Source of the DNA: Lunularia cruciata
Lineage: Eukaryota > Streptophyta > Marchantiopsida > Lunulariales > Lunulariaceae
Assembly: GCA_948567375.1 (NCBI GenBank)
Contig: OX419758.1
Coordinates: 21,457,001-21,521,000, forward strand
Length of the DNA: 64,000 nucleotides
Direction: 5' to 3'
Shown: piece by piece, positions 1 to 9,729 of the stretch
Layout: the number at the start of each line of letters is the position of its first letter
How positions within the stretch are numbered: position 1 is the stretch's first letter
Program-made: the position numbers and the translations under genes
The notes under the pieces: model-generated
Databases searched by the model: none
What the model was told of the DNA's origin: nothing
The model's input: only the letters and a program-made list of their open reading frames with translations

Positions 1-190
1 ATAAAGGTCACCCCTGGACTTCATAAAAAGCCAGAGTAGAATGGGCATAGCTTCAGGAGCAGAAACAATAAACCAGACACAGCACAGACGACTATTGGTT
101 TGGCCCTTGAAAGTTGTTGCAAATATGTCCGCATACTGAAAAGATCTGAAGTCCCTAAGCATCATCATGAGTAAGTCCCGAATCGGATAC
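1..190. other. Flank left of the Harbinger element, no gene seen
   Basis: No convincing reading frame, exon or RNA gene was recognised here. The last three bases before the element (191-193, ACT) form its left target-site duplication. Confidence 0.5.
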
Positions 191-211
191 ACTAGGGGGT
201 TTCAGAAATAG
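191..211 (+). repeat. Left target duplication and terminal inverted repeat
   Basis: ACT (191-193) is followed by the 18-bp TIR AGGGGGTTTCAGAAATAG (194-211). The same ACT follows the right TIR at 9727-9729. Confidence 0.9.
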
Positions 212-454
212 TTTTACGAAGTTTCTAAACTTTTCTTATAGATTGTTACAAAGCGTTGACTTTTTGGGTACGGTGAGTGACCAGGAGGTAGAAATGGTAA
301 TGTTACGGAGTTGGTGCCAAGTTCCTTATTATTAGCACACTCCGTATGAGGTGGTTCGTAGAAACTAAGGGAGAAGGAATTTCCCGTTATCACTCTGTAG
401 TGCATTGATTGCACATTAGGGTTAATTAAGTTTTTTTTTAGGGTTAGAGTGTAA

Positions 455-1130
455 GTGACGGCCACCCAAAGGAGCATAGGGGGCATCCGGGGAAGTTCGA
501 GAACACCCATGGAAAAGAAATGACGAGTGGCAACTAGGAAATGACGAGCGGCAACTAGGAAATGACGAGCGGCAATTGGGACAAATTTTTTGCCAAGGTT
601 GGAGGGAGCATGAGTGGAAAGATTTGAGTGGCCACCAAAAGGAGCATAGGGGGCATCCGGGGAAGTTTGAGAACACCCATGGAAAGAAAATGATGAGCTC
701 CAACTGGGACAAATTTTTTTACTATTGGAGGGAGCATGAGTGGAAAGATTTGAGTTGAAGCCAAAAATTGACCACTAATGAAGAATAGAGAGACTGTAGC
801 AGATATGGAGTGGTAAGATTTGAGTTCGATGTCCGTTTGCTGAAATATAACGATTGTTTTTTTGCGCACCGAGAGATGTCCGTTTTCTCAAATATCACCG
901 ATTGTGTTTGTTGCGCATCGATGGTTTTCTTTTTTGCACCAAGAGATGTCCTTTTTCTCAAATATCACCGATTGTATTTGTTGCGCACCAAAATGTATGT
1001 TTGCTGAAATATCACAGATTGTGTTTTTTGTGCACAGAATTTCACAGGGAGATGGAGATGCTCCTTTGCGGAGAAGAGAGATCCCTTTAGAGAAGAGAGA
1101 TGCCCTTTGCGGAGAAGAGAGATCCACGTA
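455..1130. repeat. Subterminal minisatellites of the Harbinger element
   Basis: Three kinds of local tandem repeat follow each other. At 455-760, a block with GGAGCATAGGGGGCATCC and another with GGAGGGAGCATGAGTGG each occur twice, and a GAAATGACGAGCGGCAACTAG unit is repeated in between. At about 830-1030, a roughly 60-bp unit built around CTCAAATATCACCGATTGT and TTGCGCACC is repeated about four times. At about 1060-1130, a GCGGAGAAGAGAGATCC motif recurs. Repetitive subterminal DNA is common in cut-and-paste elements, where it may bind the companion protein; that role is inferred. Confidence 0.7.
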
Positions 1131-1174
1131 GTGGATAAAGAGTTTTTAGTGGTGATTAAAAATAGAGTTTTGTC

Positions 1175-2530
1175 ATGCCAAGAAGAAGCACTCGTTTAGA
1201 ACTAACCAGAAATATTAGAAAATGTATCAAATGGATGATTCGGTTAGATTTGGAGTTATCCCTACCAGGATTAGAAGATGAAGATGAGGAATTAGGAGGA
1301 GATTTAGATATGCTAGAATGGTTTATTAGTGGATGGGAGTATGCACATACTCATCGTTACTTGGAACCCCGTGTTACTTACCCTCGTAGTAGAGAGTTTG
1401 TGAAGGATTATTTTAGAAATCTAGATACTAAGGCCTTTTGCCAGCTTACTAGAATGGATGGGGATTCTTTTTCAACATTAGTTGATTTGATTAAGACTCA
1501 CCCCATTTTTGAGAAAAGGTACCGAAGAGAGCAAACCCCCGTGTGGATCCAAGTTGCCCTAGCTTTGGATAGATTTGGGCATCACGGGAATGGAGCTTGT
1601 GTTGCGCGGGGTTTAAATATTTGGGGCATTAGTGTTGGTTCAACAATTGCTTTTACTGATAGAGTTATGACAGCCATATTAGATGTGATGAGGAGTCAAG
1701 TTGCTTAGCCCGACCTTGAGGAGAGGAAAAGGATATCCACTATTTTTGCACTGAAAGGTTTTCCCAGTTGTGTTGGTTTGGTAGATGGCAAGTTGTTTCC
1801 TCTTGCAGCCCGACCAACTGTGGATGGTGAAATATATTTCAGCCGCAAGGGTTCATATTCTATAAACAACCAAGTGATTTGTGATGATAAAAGGAGAGTT
1901 ATACATTTCTCTAGAGGTATGGTTTATGTTATTTGTTATTTTGTTTAGTATTTTTGTAATGCATTGGTTATCCTGATTGAGAAGATTACTAAAAGTATGC
2001 CCTTTTTTTTTGGTAGGAATGCTAGGGTCATGTCATGATATGACTTGTTTGAAAAAATCGTCACTATGGAATGATTTGAACCGAAGAGGGAGGTGTCGCA
2101 CTTTTGAGGCAAAGGAGTACCTTTTAGGTGATTCGGGTTATGTACCCATGCATCACCTAGTACCGCTTTCAAGCAGGCTCGCTCTGAAGACAAGCAGGAG
2201 TTCAATAAATATTTAGCAAAGGCAAGAGTGATAAATGAGCATTATATAGGAGTATTGAAAGCTAGATGGCATTCTCTTTGTGAGCTAAGAGTGCAATTAA
2301 AAGACAATAGTAGAAATGCTTATTTGTTAAAGTGGGTATCGGTGTGTATTATTTTACATAATTTTTTAATCAATAGATCTGACCTTTGGTCAGAGGACAA
2401 TGGCGGATTTACAGAGGAGACTCAAATAGATTCAGAAATTTCATTTCAGGGCATAGAACTTGGTAGAGAAGAAAGTAGATCAAGGGTGATGCAACATTGC
2501 CTTGATTATGACAATGATGATCTACATTGA
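1175..2530 (+). pseudogene. PIF/Harbinger DDE transposase (HARBI1-like), broken
   Basis: The relic begins at an ATG at 1175 and reads as a HARBI1/DDE_Tnp4-type transposase. Recognisable motifs are GLVDGKLFPL (first Asp), YFSRKGSYSINNQV, GSCHD, LLGDSGY (second Asp) and INEHYIGVLKARW (Glu), followed by CIILHNFL near the C-terminus, so the D-D-E triad is present. A likely intron runs 1917-2016 (donor AG|GTAT, acceptor TTTTTTTGGTAG) and joins the frames correctly. Two lesions are visible. One is an in-frame TAG at 1706-1708, where the frame continues with homologous sequence, so a CAG to TAG change is likely. The other is a one-base loss near 2163-2166, after which homology continues in the next frame to a stop at 2528-2530. 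It would have cut and joined the element's ends in the nucleus. Confidence 0.8.
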
Positions 2531-2825
2531 TTTATGGAGATTCCATATAATAAATTATATATTATGAGTATTCATCTCATTTCTCATAGGCACGCAACTT
2601 AGACCATGAGTAGTTTTCTTAGACCATGAGTGTTTCTGGATGTTTTATTATGATAAGAACATCATGTGGATGCAAACATAAAATATGAATCTTGATCTAA
2701 GTCCTCTTTGACACAATTACGTCTAAAAAATGAACAGAGCTCTCATACTAGTTGGTGCAAACTTAAAAATCAATTTAGAGTGGCATTCTTGAACCATTCC
2801 TCAGAAGCTTAAATAATTTATTTAG
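2531..2825. other. Spacer after the transposase, nothing recognised
   Basis: AT-rich sequence with no supported gene or clear repeat. It separates the transposase relic from the inserted cargo region. Confidence 0.4.
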
Positions 2826-2829
2826 AATG

Positions 2830-3065
2830 GCGCTCGTTGACGCTTGCGGACTCTTGTCAATGCTCGTAGATGCTAGATGAAGCTCGTAGACACTCGCGGA
2901 CTCTTGTCAACGCTTGTAGACGCTGGATGACGCTCGTATACGCTGGCGGACGCTCGGAAGACGCTCGGAAGTATCCATATATAACATGCACTAGCTGCTG
3001 GTGGAGGCGCTGGGAGGCGTTGGTGGGAGGCGTTGGTAGGCGCTGCGATGCTTGGATGCACCCGT
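2830..3065 (-). repeat. Degenerate CGCTCGTAGACGCTNG array, left copy
   Basis: Imperfect short-period repeats of the type GCTCGTAGACGCTGGATGAC fill this stretch. The reverse-complement version of the same motif family (AGCGTCTACGAGCG-like) fills 3940-4460 and 7300-7640, so the left array is inverted relative to the other two. This may mark the edges of a nested element or captured segment. Confidence 0.6.
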
Positions 3066-3254
3066 TGGCGACATGGAGTGCCGCACATTGCCGCTCGGGA
3101 TTTGGGTTTTTGGGTGTGAAAAATGCATTTTTGCATGTTGAGGATTGAGTATTTTCCTATCAACTTGGGTTCTATAAAGTGTGTACATTTCCTTCCCTGT
3201 CTTTTCTCGAGTGTGTGGGGTGTTTGCATTAGAAAATCACAAGTAATTTATGCA

Positions 3255-3440
3255 GGAGGTTGGAGAATCATTTTGCAAGGCAAAGGGTGCTGGCCATTAG
3301 AATTTTGCAAGGCAAAGGGTGCTGGCCATTTGAGATCAATTTGTGAGGCAGAGGTGCTGGCCATTCGAGGAACATTTCACGAGGCAGAGGGTGCTGGCCA
3401 TTCCAATTTCGCGAGGCAAAGGGTGCTGAAAGCCATTTGA
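3255..3440 (+). repeat. Tandem repeat GGCAAAGGGTGCTGGCCATT
   Basis: A unit of about 35-50 bp centred on GAGGCAAAGGGTGCTGGCCATT-like sequence is repeated about five times with small differences. It ends about 180 bp before the first ATG of the cargo gene at 3619, so it lies in that gene's promoter or 5' leader. Confidence 0.7.
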
Positions 3441-3618
3441 AAGTCAGTGCGTGAGGAACAATGTGTGCAATTGAGACCTTTCCAGAGACTGGGAGAGAGT
3501 TTAGAGAATCATTTCAAGAGGAAGTAGAGAGGCAAGGTACTGGCTGGCTGGCTGGCTTGAAGCACAACACTCAACATTGAGAAGAGTTTTAGAGAGTGAA
3601 TAGCTCATTCTTTTTACC

Positions 3619-6129
3619 ATGGCCGAAATCTGGGGATACAAGAAGATAGTTGATGGGCCCGACATGAGAAATACTAAGGAAGGAGATTGGCTCATTGCAT
3701 TCCATACCATTCAACACCCAACCAATTTCATCAAGTGGTGCTGGCTGGATAAACATCAAGTTCAAACTGCTATTTCTGAAATTCGGGAGGTCAATCTCGA
3801 TGTAATGGGGCTTAAAATAACACTGGGACTTCACTATCCAAGGCATGAGGTACTTTCCAAACATTTCTCATTGTTTTATTGACATTCAATCTTGATTTGT
3901 GAACTTTATTGCTCTAAATTGGTACCTGATCATCAGCGCCTCCCAGCCTGTCCCGCAGCGCCTCCCCGCGGCATCCAGCGTCACCCGGTGCCATCCCAAA
4001 CCCTAAACCCCTGCGTGCAGGTGCCTTCCCCGCGCACCTACCAGCGCCCCTCCACGGCTCCTAGCTACCCCGAGCGGCCCCCAGCGTCCCCACGGGGCTG
4101 CGCAGACATGCTTGACCAAACCCCTGTCCCGGGGCGCCTACCAGCATTGCCGAGCGGCATCTGCGTCTCCTTAAGGCGCGTACGGCCCCGAGTGGCAACC
4201 AGCATCCGCACGCGGACCTGGCCCAGTCCCACGGCGCCATCCCACAGACCTGCGCATGTGGGCAGCGTCCGCGGGCGGCGCCTTGCGGCTTCGAGCGCCC
4301 TCCCGACGCTCGTAGGCGCCAGGGGGGGTTGGGAGCGCCACCCAGCGTCAACCCGAGTGCGGCCCCGAGCGTCCACCAGTGGCTCCCAACGGCTCCCTTG
4401 TTTCTCTAAGACTGTGTGCGAGCGTCATCCAGCGTCTCCCAGCGGCACCCGGCGTCACCTCTAAGTCTAAGTCTTTGTGAGATAAGTTTGAGCTAAATTT
4501 TTTTGGTGGGTTGTGCAGGTCATTCCATGTACAAAGTTTGTGAGTACATGGGACAAGGTATCTTGCACAGGTTTGGTAAGAGGTAGGCAGTTTCAATTGA
4601 GTGCAGATATAGTTAGAGATGCACTTGCCATGCCCAGGGGGAGAACACTAAGACGGAGGACAGTTCCTTACACAGCTGTCTCAGACTGGTTTCCACAAAG
4701 GGACAGGGTTGCAAAAAGATATCTTGCAAGGCAATGTGTATATCCTACATTTAGAGCTTTCTTCCAATTAATGGGTGCACTAGTTGCACCCACTATTAGG
4801 CCCAAGATTGTACATGGGCATTTGGTACTCAACACCAAGACCAAGTTGAGGAGATTTGGTGTGGAAGATTATGATTGGGGAGAGTTGGCTTTTAGAGCTA
4901 TCATTGCGGAGGTGGGGAGTTTGCAAACCCAAGTGATGAGTCCTAAGGGGCGTAGGTTTAGAGTCACTTTCCTTGGACAGGTACTCACTCATCTCTTTGT
5001 GGAGAGAGGTTTCATTCCAGAGGAAGACGTCATGTACCTGAGTGATGGAGAGGAGGAGATTATACACAAGGGAGAGCATGGTGATGATCATGAGGATGCA
5101 GATAGCTCGGATGAGGACAAGACTACTGATGATGGGGAGGATGAGGGAGAGGATGAGGATGGTGAGTGATTGAGTTGAGCGGTTTGAGTTTTGTCATATA
5201 TATATATATATATTGTTATATCTTTGTATGTTGGAAAATATACAAAGTTCTTTTGTATATACCATTATCGGATTTAATGAATGAGTTCATTTAAGAAGCT
5301 TGAATTAAAGAACTTGTGAACTTGTGTATTTGTATATTCAAGTATGAATTTGTACTTGATGGATAACTAAATGTACCATTTGTGAACAGGTGTTCAACAG
5401 ATTCGTGTTGAGACACAATTCTTACCCTTTGTTGAGATAGCTCCTTTTCACTCTTCTTCCCCTTCACCCCTTCCTCCATCTGTGGAGGGAGTTGGTGACC
5501 CCATGCATTTCAGAGTACCTTCACCTCCTTCCTGTTCGGTTGACATCACTCGCATTTTAGATGATTGTGTAAGAGTGGCTGAGTGTAGAGAGAGAAATCT
5601 CCTTGAGCATGAGAGTAGATTGGAGAGTGTAGAGGAGAGAGAGAGATTAATGCTTGAGCGCAAGAGTAGATTGGAAAGTGTAGAGGAGAGAGAAAGATTA
5701 CTACTAGAGCAAGAGAGACTCCTTGGTGAGCAAGAGGATTTACTTGCTGCAAAGGAGGAGAGGCATCTGACCTTGCTTACTTTTGAGATGGAGAGAGAGC
5801 AGAGATTAGGTGACTTGGACATGGACATACTAGGTGCAGCTGCCATGGCAGAGGGTTACAAGCTCCAGTTACATAATCAGGCACAAGAGTTAGCATATGC
5901 TATAGAGAGGTGTGAGAGTGCACATGTTCAGGTACAGGAGAGCAAGAGTAGTCTAGCTCAGATGAGAGCTCATGTAGAGGAGAGTGAGATTAGTCTAGCT
6001 CATTTGAGGGCTCGTGTGGCATATCTTGGACCCAGACTACGTACTATTGCTCGCAAGACCCATACTCGTCATGAGATGCAGACCAAGACTGATGCCACCC
6101 ATGTGGTACCCCATAGTGTGGAGACTTAG
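3619..6129 (+). CDS. Three-exon cargo gene of unknown function inside the Harbinger element
   Basis: Exons 3619-3849, 4519-5161 and 5390-6129 join in phase through donors GAG|GTACTT and G|GTGAGT and acceptors TTGTGCAG and TGTGAACAG, giving about 537 aa. Exon 1 starts MAEIWGYKKIVDG. Exon 2 holds a compact basic/hydrophobic region (about residues 78-250) and ends in a long Asp/Glu-rich acidic run (about 255-290). Exon 3 is a Ser/Pro linker followed by a coiled coil built of ESVEERERLLLE-type heptads with internal duplication. No membrane segment or known catalytic motif was seen. Exon 2 loosely resembles plant-transposon-associated proteins, but I could not assign a family. The TAG at 6127-6129 may itself be a mutation, because coding-like sequence continues beyond it. 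Whether the gene is expressed is unknown. Confidence 0.55.
3940..4460 (+). repeat. GC-rich AGCGTC/GCGCCT array within intron 1
   Basis: The 669-bp first intron of the cargo gene is largely a degenerate short-period repeat rich in CAGCGCC, CCAGCGTC and GAGCGGC words, far richer in G+C than its surroundings. It shares its motif family with 2830-3065 (inverted) and 7300-7640 (same orientation). Open frames on both strands here are compositional artefacts. Confidence 0.6.
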
Positions 6130-7023
6130 GGCACTCAGACTGAGTTTAGAGAGAGGATTCGTCTATCAGGAGAGTATATTCCACGTATCCTCTTCCTCGG
6201 CTTCCTACGGAAGAAGATTATTATTGTGGATGTTACTTGTATGTGTTCATTATGGATTCGCGGTGCTATCGGTTTCAGTGCATGGGAGAGCAAGATGAAT
6301 ACGCATGGTTGGTTCCCTCACACACAGTCCGAGCCTGTAGGGTGGGTGGCCCGTCCTTGTGTTTGCCATTTCATCCAGATCTGTTTGCTACGCTTTGAGG
6401 TTATCTTGTCGATAGATCTTACTCCGGATGGAGTGGAGTGGTTGCTACGGAGCAAGTGGCAGTGGTCTGAACTCCCTGAGTGAGTTCACACTGGGTCTCG
6501 CCTCATGGCATGTTTGTGCTCTAGAGATATACAATGAGATTCAGAGTTCAAAGGACTTAGAGTTAGATCATATGAGCATTTGACTTCATTAGGTTTACCT
6601 CTTCGTGATCTTTTGATCATAGATAGTTATGCACTCTCTTATTATAGGAACCATCCACATGGTGCTATCCACCCTACCCACTTCCGTCCTTATAGGGTAC
6701 ATAGAGCATCATACACTTGGTCATTTGATCCTTTGATGAGTGCTTTGGACAGATTTGTCCATGACGATAGGCCTGCTATTAGTTGGGCAGAAGAGGAGTG
6801 GACATCAGGTAGATTGAGTTCTTATAGTTGTGACTCTTATCCTCTTCTTGCTAGTGGTATCAGGCATTGAGACTTGGATGAGAGCGAGTGGCCGCTATGG
6901 TGGTCATTGAGTCCATTTAGGATTCAACATCATGTACACCGTCGTAGACTTGAGGATGCAGTAGTAGCACTTAGACACCATAGGGCATCACCCTCTTCTT
7001 CTTCACCTCCTCGACCTCCATAG
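6130..7023 (+). pseudogene. Decayed 3' continuation of the cargo gene
   Basis: After the TAG at 6127 the same frame continues (GTQTEFRERIRLSGEY...) to a TGA at 6481. Further coding-like stretches follow in shifted frames: SWHVCALEIYNEIQ around 6505-6540, GLPLRDLLIIDSYALSYYRN from about 6589 to a TGA at 6868, and a tail ending SSSSPPRPP before a TAG at 7021. The composition and periodicity resemble exon 3 rather than intergenic DNA. I read this as the former end of the same long protein, broken by nonsense and frameshift changes. Unspliced additional exons are an alternative. Confidence 0.4.
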
Positions 7024-7189
7024 TCATATGTTTAGGTTCTATTGGCTTTTCATTTATATACATATTATTTTCATTTCTCCCCATGTATAAATTTATGTTT
7101 TAGTTTACACTTGTGAACTCTCATATTCATATTCAACTCATATTATCAAACTCATATTCCAAACTCATATTGAACACTCATTGTGATCA

Positions 7190-7300
7190 CACTCCTCTAA
7201 ACCCTAAACCCTAAATTTTGAATTGTGCCTTTTGTATCCAACTTGTCACCACCTTACAAATATGTGCGCAATTTCCCTTTAAACACTAAACCCTAAACAC
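7190..7300. other. Short AAACCCTAA (telo-box-like) motifs
   Basis: AAACCCTAAACCCTAAA occurs near 7199-7215 and a shorter AACACTAAACCCTAAAC near 7282-7298. Two to three units are far too few for a telomere. Such telo-boxes are found in plant promoters and also as scattered interstitial motifs. Confidence 0.5.
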
Positions 7301-7640
7301 ATCAACGTCTACACGCGCCTCCGAGCGACTACGAGCCAAAAAATTTCATCATAAATCTACTGGCGAGTGCCGACAAGCGGCCGTGGGAGTCAACTGGCGC
7401 CTACCTTGGGGCCACACAGTAGCACCCAGCGACTACGAGCGTCTACGGGCGCCTACGAGCGCCACGATCCCATTTTCCCAGCGGCTTCGAGCGAACACTA
7501 GCGGCCGCGAGCATCAACGGGCGCCTACCTAGGGGCCACAGAGCGACAACCAGCGACTACGAGCACCTACAACCACAGACGAGCGGCTTTGAGCGCCGAC
7601 GAGCGTCGACGAGCGGCTTCGAGCGCCGACGACCACCATA
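7300..7640 (+). repeat. GCGACTACGAGCG array, right copy
   Basis: Degenerate repeats with words such as GCGCCTACGAGCG, AGCGACTACGAGC and GAGCGGCTTCGAGCG. The orientation is opposite to the array at 2830-3065. Together the two outer arrays flank the cargo gene. Confidence 0.6.
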
Positions 7641-7917
7641 GAGCCTTTATTTTTTTTCCATATTCCATTGAGTGTCGCAAGTGGTGACTAGCGCCAGGAG
7701 AGATTTTTTGTGTATGAGGGAGGGTCAACTTGTGGCATATTGCTCTAATTGTGCAAAAAAGATATGACATAATGGATTGAGTGGTAAAGAAAACATCAAG
7801 AACAAAAACTTGTGAGGAACTGAATGGTAACAAGTTGCATGAGGTTTCCATAGCCAAGTTTCCATAATTCATCTTTATTATAATAATAATAAAGGTTACA
7901 TGGTGGTATACTATTCA

Positions 7918-9317
7918 CTATTCACTATCAGTAGAGTATGATGGACGTTGAACCTGAGTGAGCACTTTAAAATAGTCACTTATTTCCTCAAGAGTTTTCC
8001 CTGCTTGTATGAGACTCATTTTGATTTCATGAGTGCGCTTTGATTCTAAACTCTTCTCCTTAAATTTGTGTTTGTTTGCCCTAGCTTTCCTTTTATTTGC
8101 GCTCAATTTTTTCTCTATTTCAATTTTCATCTTCTCTGTCTCTAATCTAACGCGCTCTGCTTCCATTCTCAGCATTGTTTTCTCTCTCTTCCTCATGTTG
8201 GTGGCTTCTAGTTCAGCTAGTAGTAACCTCTCTCTGGATTCTATACTATCTGCCTTTAACATGGAAATTTTTGCTAAATCATGAGACAATGACAAACTGG
8301 GCGACAACTTGGGTACCTTACTTGCAGAAATTCCACCTTTCCTCCTCTTTGGGTCCCGTTCCCCTTCTTGGTCCGCACAGTCAGATCCATCTCTTGTAGA
8401 AATTAAAGGCGGTGGTGGTGTAATGGAAGGCGCGTCCTCGGCCGGTGGAATACATGGAGACTCATCCTCTGGTGATAGGATTCCATTCTCCATGCCACTT
8501 GCTAAACTTTCCACCCCTTGGGTGTTCGCGACCAACTCAGGGCCTGAGTCAGGGAGCACCACCTCTGAAGGAGATGAGAAATTGGAGCACTCCTGCGCAC
8601 CTTCATGGACCTCCTCCTTGCCAGCCTCGCAAATCTCGCTCGAATTAGGATTACAATCTCCTAAACTTACCATTGCCGGTGGACTTATGTTTGCTCTGCT
8701 CCCAAACATGGTGTCCATTCTTGCAAAATGCGGGCACATTCCATTCAATTTATCTTCTATAGTTCTCCACCCTTTGCTATATTCCTTCTCGGTGAGACCT
8801 TCTCCCGTCGCCTTGTTCTTGAGCTCTCGAGTTTCTTTGTACTGTTTCATGTACCGCAACCATTTCTTGTAAAGTTTGTCACCTATCATAGAGGGAGGAA
8901 ATCCGATACCCTCTCTAATCAAAAAGGTTGCCATGAAACTAATGCGGTCGATTTTTGAATGGGCTTTTTGCAGTTCCTACCATGAATTTGTGCAAAATGC
9001 TTGGGGTCTTCCAAATAATCCAGTATTTGGCTGTAATGGTGTGTTGCCATGCGAAATCATTCATCCTCCTTGGTTTTGCCAGGCACAGAAGAAGCCATCC
9101 TCAACAAGTCTCCAAATTTCCCTAATGGCTGTTGAGGTTGCGAATCCAAAGATGACTCTATAGGTCCCGGATCAGCGTCATCGATCATGGAGTCTCCTAC
9201 ACTAAATCGCTCTACATGATCTCCCATTGCAAAATTTTTGTTGCACTCCCAGTGTGAGAATAGTCGCACTCTCATCAATTTCTTGGTTGCCGCACAGCGG
9301 CGCTGATCATTTCCCAC
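7918..9317 (-). pseudogene. Harbinger companion protein with Myb/SANT-like domain, broken
   Basis: The longest open piece is 8934-7918 (338 aa). It starts with MATFLIREGIGFPP and contains LTEKEYSKGWRTIEDKLNG and CPHFARMDTMFGSR, typical of plant Myb/SANT-like proteins that accompany PIF/Harbinger transposases. A Pro/Ser linker and a strongly charged helical region (RLLLAELEATNMRKREKT...) with a C-terminal EEISDYFKVL motif follow. The N-terminal half of the domain lies upstream at 9098-8985 (MASSVPGKTKEDE, stop, FRMATHHYSQILDYLEDP). The stop is TGA at 9057-9059, where the family has its first tryptophan (TGG), and a frameshift near 8960-8985 separates the two halves. The companion normally binds DNA and brings the transposase to the ends. 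Confidence 0.7.
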
Positions 9318-9708
9318 ACCAATTCAAAACTACAAAACCGTCGTTACTTCCCTGACAACTCGCACCTTTGCTAATGAGGGTGGTGAATTTCAGTTTACAA
9401 ATTTGAATTGTTGGGCGGGGCCATTTTGGATCTTGAATACAAAAACAGATCATCAATACGTGACTAAATGATAACGTGGCCACCCTCGGGAGGAAACACG
9501 TCGCTCTTTCTGATAATCATTTATTTACTCATGGCATTCCAAAACATCCGTAAGGTAAGATTTGATTTTTATAAATGAATGCAATTAGCTGAATATATCC
9601 CTTAACTGAAGTTACGTACCGTTTCAGTTATTACCATATCGTAACGTTACAGAGTTCACTAAAAGTTATTAAGAAGTTTGTTATATTTCCCGTAGACATC
9701 CGTCAAAC

Positions 9709-9729
9709 CTATTTCTGAAACCCCCTACT
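9709..9729 (-). repeat. Right terminal inverted repeat and target duplication
   Basis: CTATTTCTGAAACCCCCT (9709-9726) is the exact reverse complement of the left TIR and is followed by ACT (9727-9729). Confidence 0.9.

Larger units (their letters stand above)
194..9726. mobile_element. Decayed PIF/Harbinger DNA transposon with cargo
   Basis: The element begins with AGGGGGTTTCAGAAATAG at 194-211 and ends with the exact reverse complement at 9709-9726. It is flanked by ACT at 191-193 and 9727-9729. Inside are the two expected proteins of the superfamily: a DDE transposase relic on the plus strand near the left end and a Myb/SANT-like companion relic on the minus strand near the right end. Both are broken, so this copy cannot move itself. 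At about 9.5 kb it is larger than a transposase plus companion would need; about 5 kb between the two genes (roughly 2.6-7.9 kb) is extra sequence that includes a spliced open gene. The ends match the short element at 21940-22882. The superfamily call rests on the transposase motifs and the 3-bp duplication. Confidence 0.85.

Noticed and set aside
455-1130. CRISPR-like array
   Set aside because: Units are contiguous and variable with no constant repeat plus unique spacers; the context is a plant transposon.
2690-2830. Terminal inverted repeats for a nested element at 2.8-7.6 kb
   Set aside because: I looked for matching ends outside the GC-rich arrays and found none that I could support.
4061-4464. 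Long open frames on both strands in the GC-rich block
   Set aside because: They lie inside a well-supported intron, are Arg/Pro/Ser-rich on every frame and follow from the repeat composition.
7197-7298. Telomere-like AAACCCT repeats
   Set aside because: Only two or three units; too short for a telomere or interstitial telomeric array.
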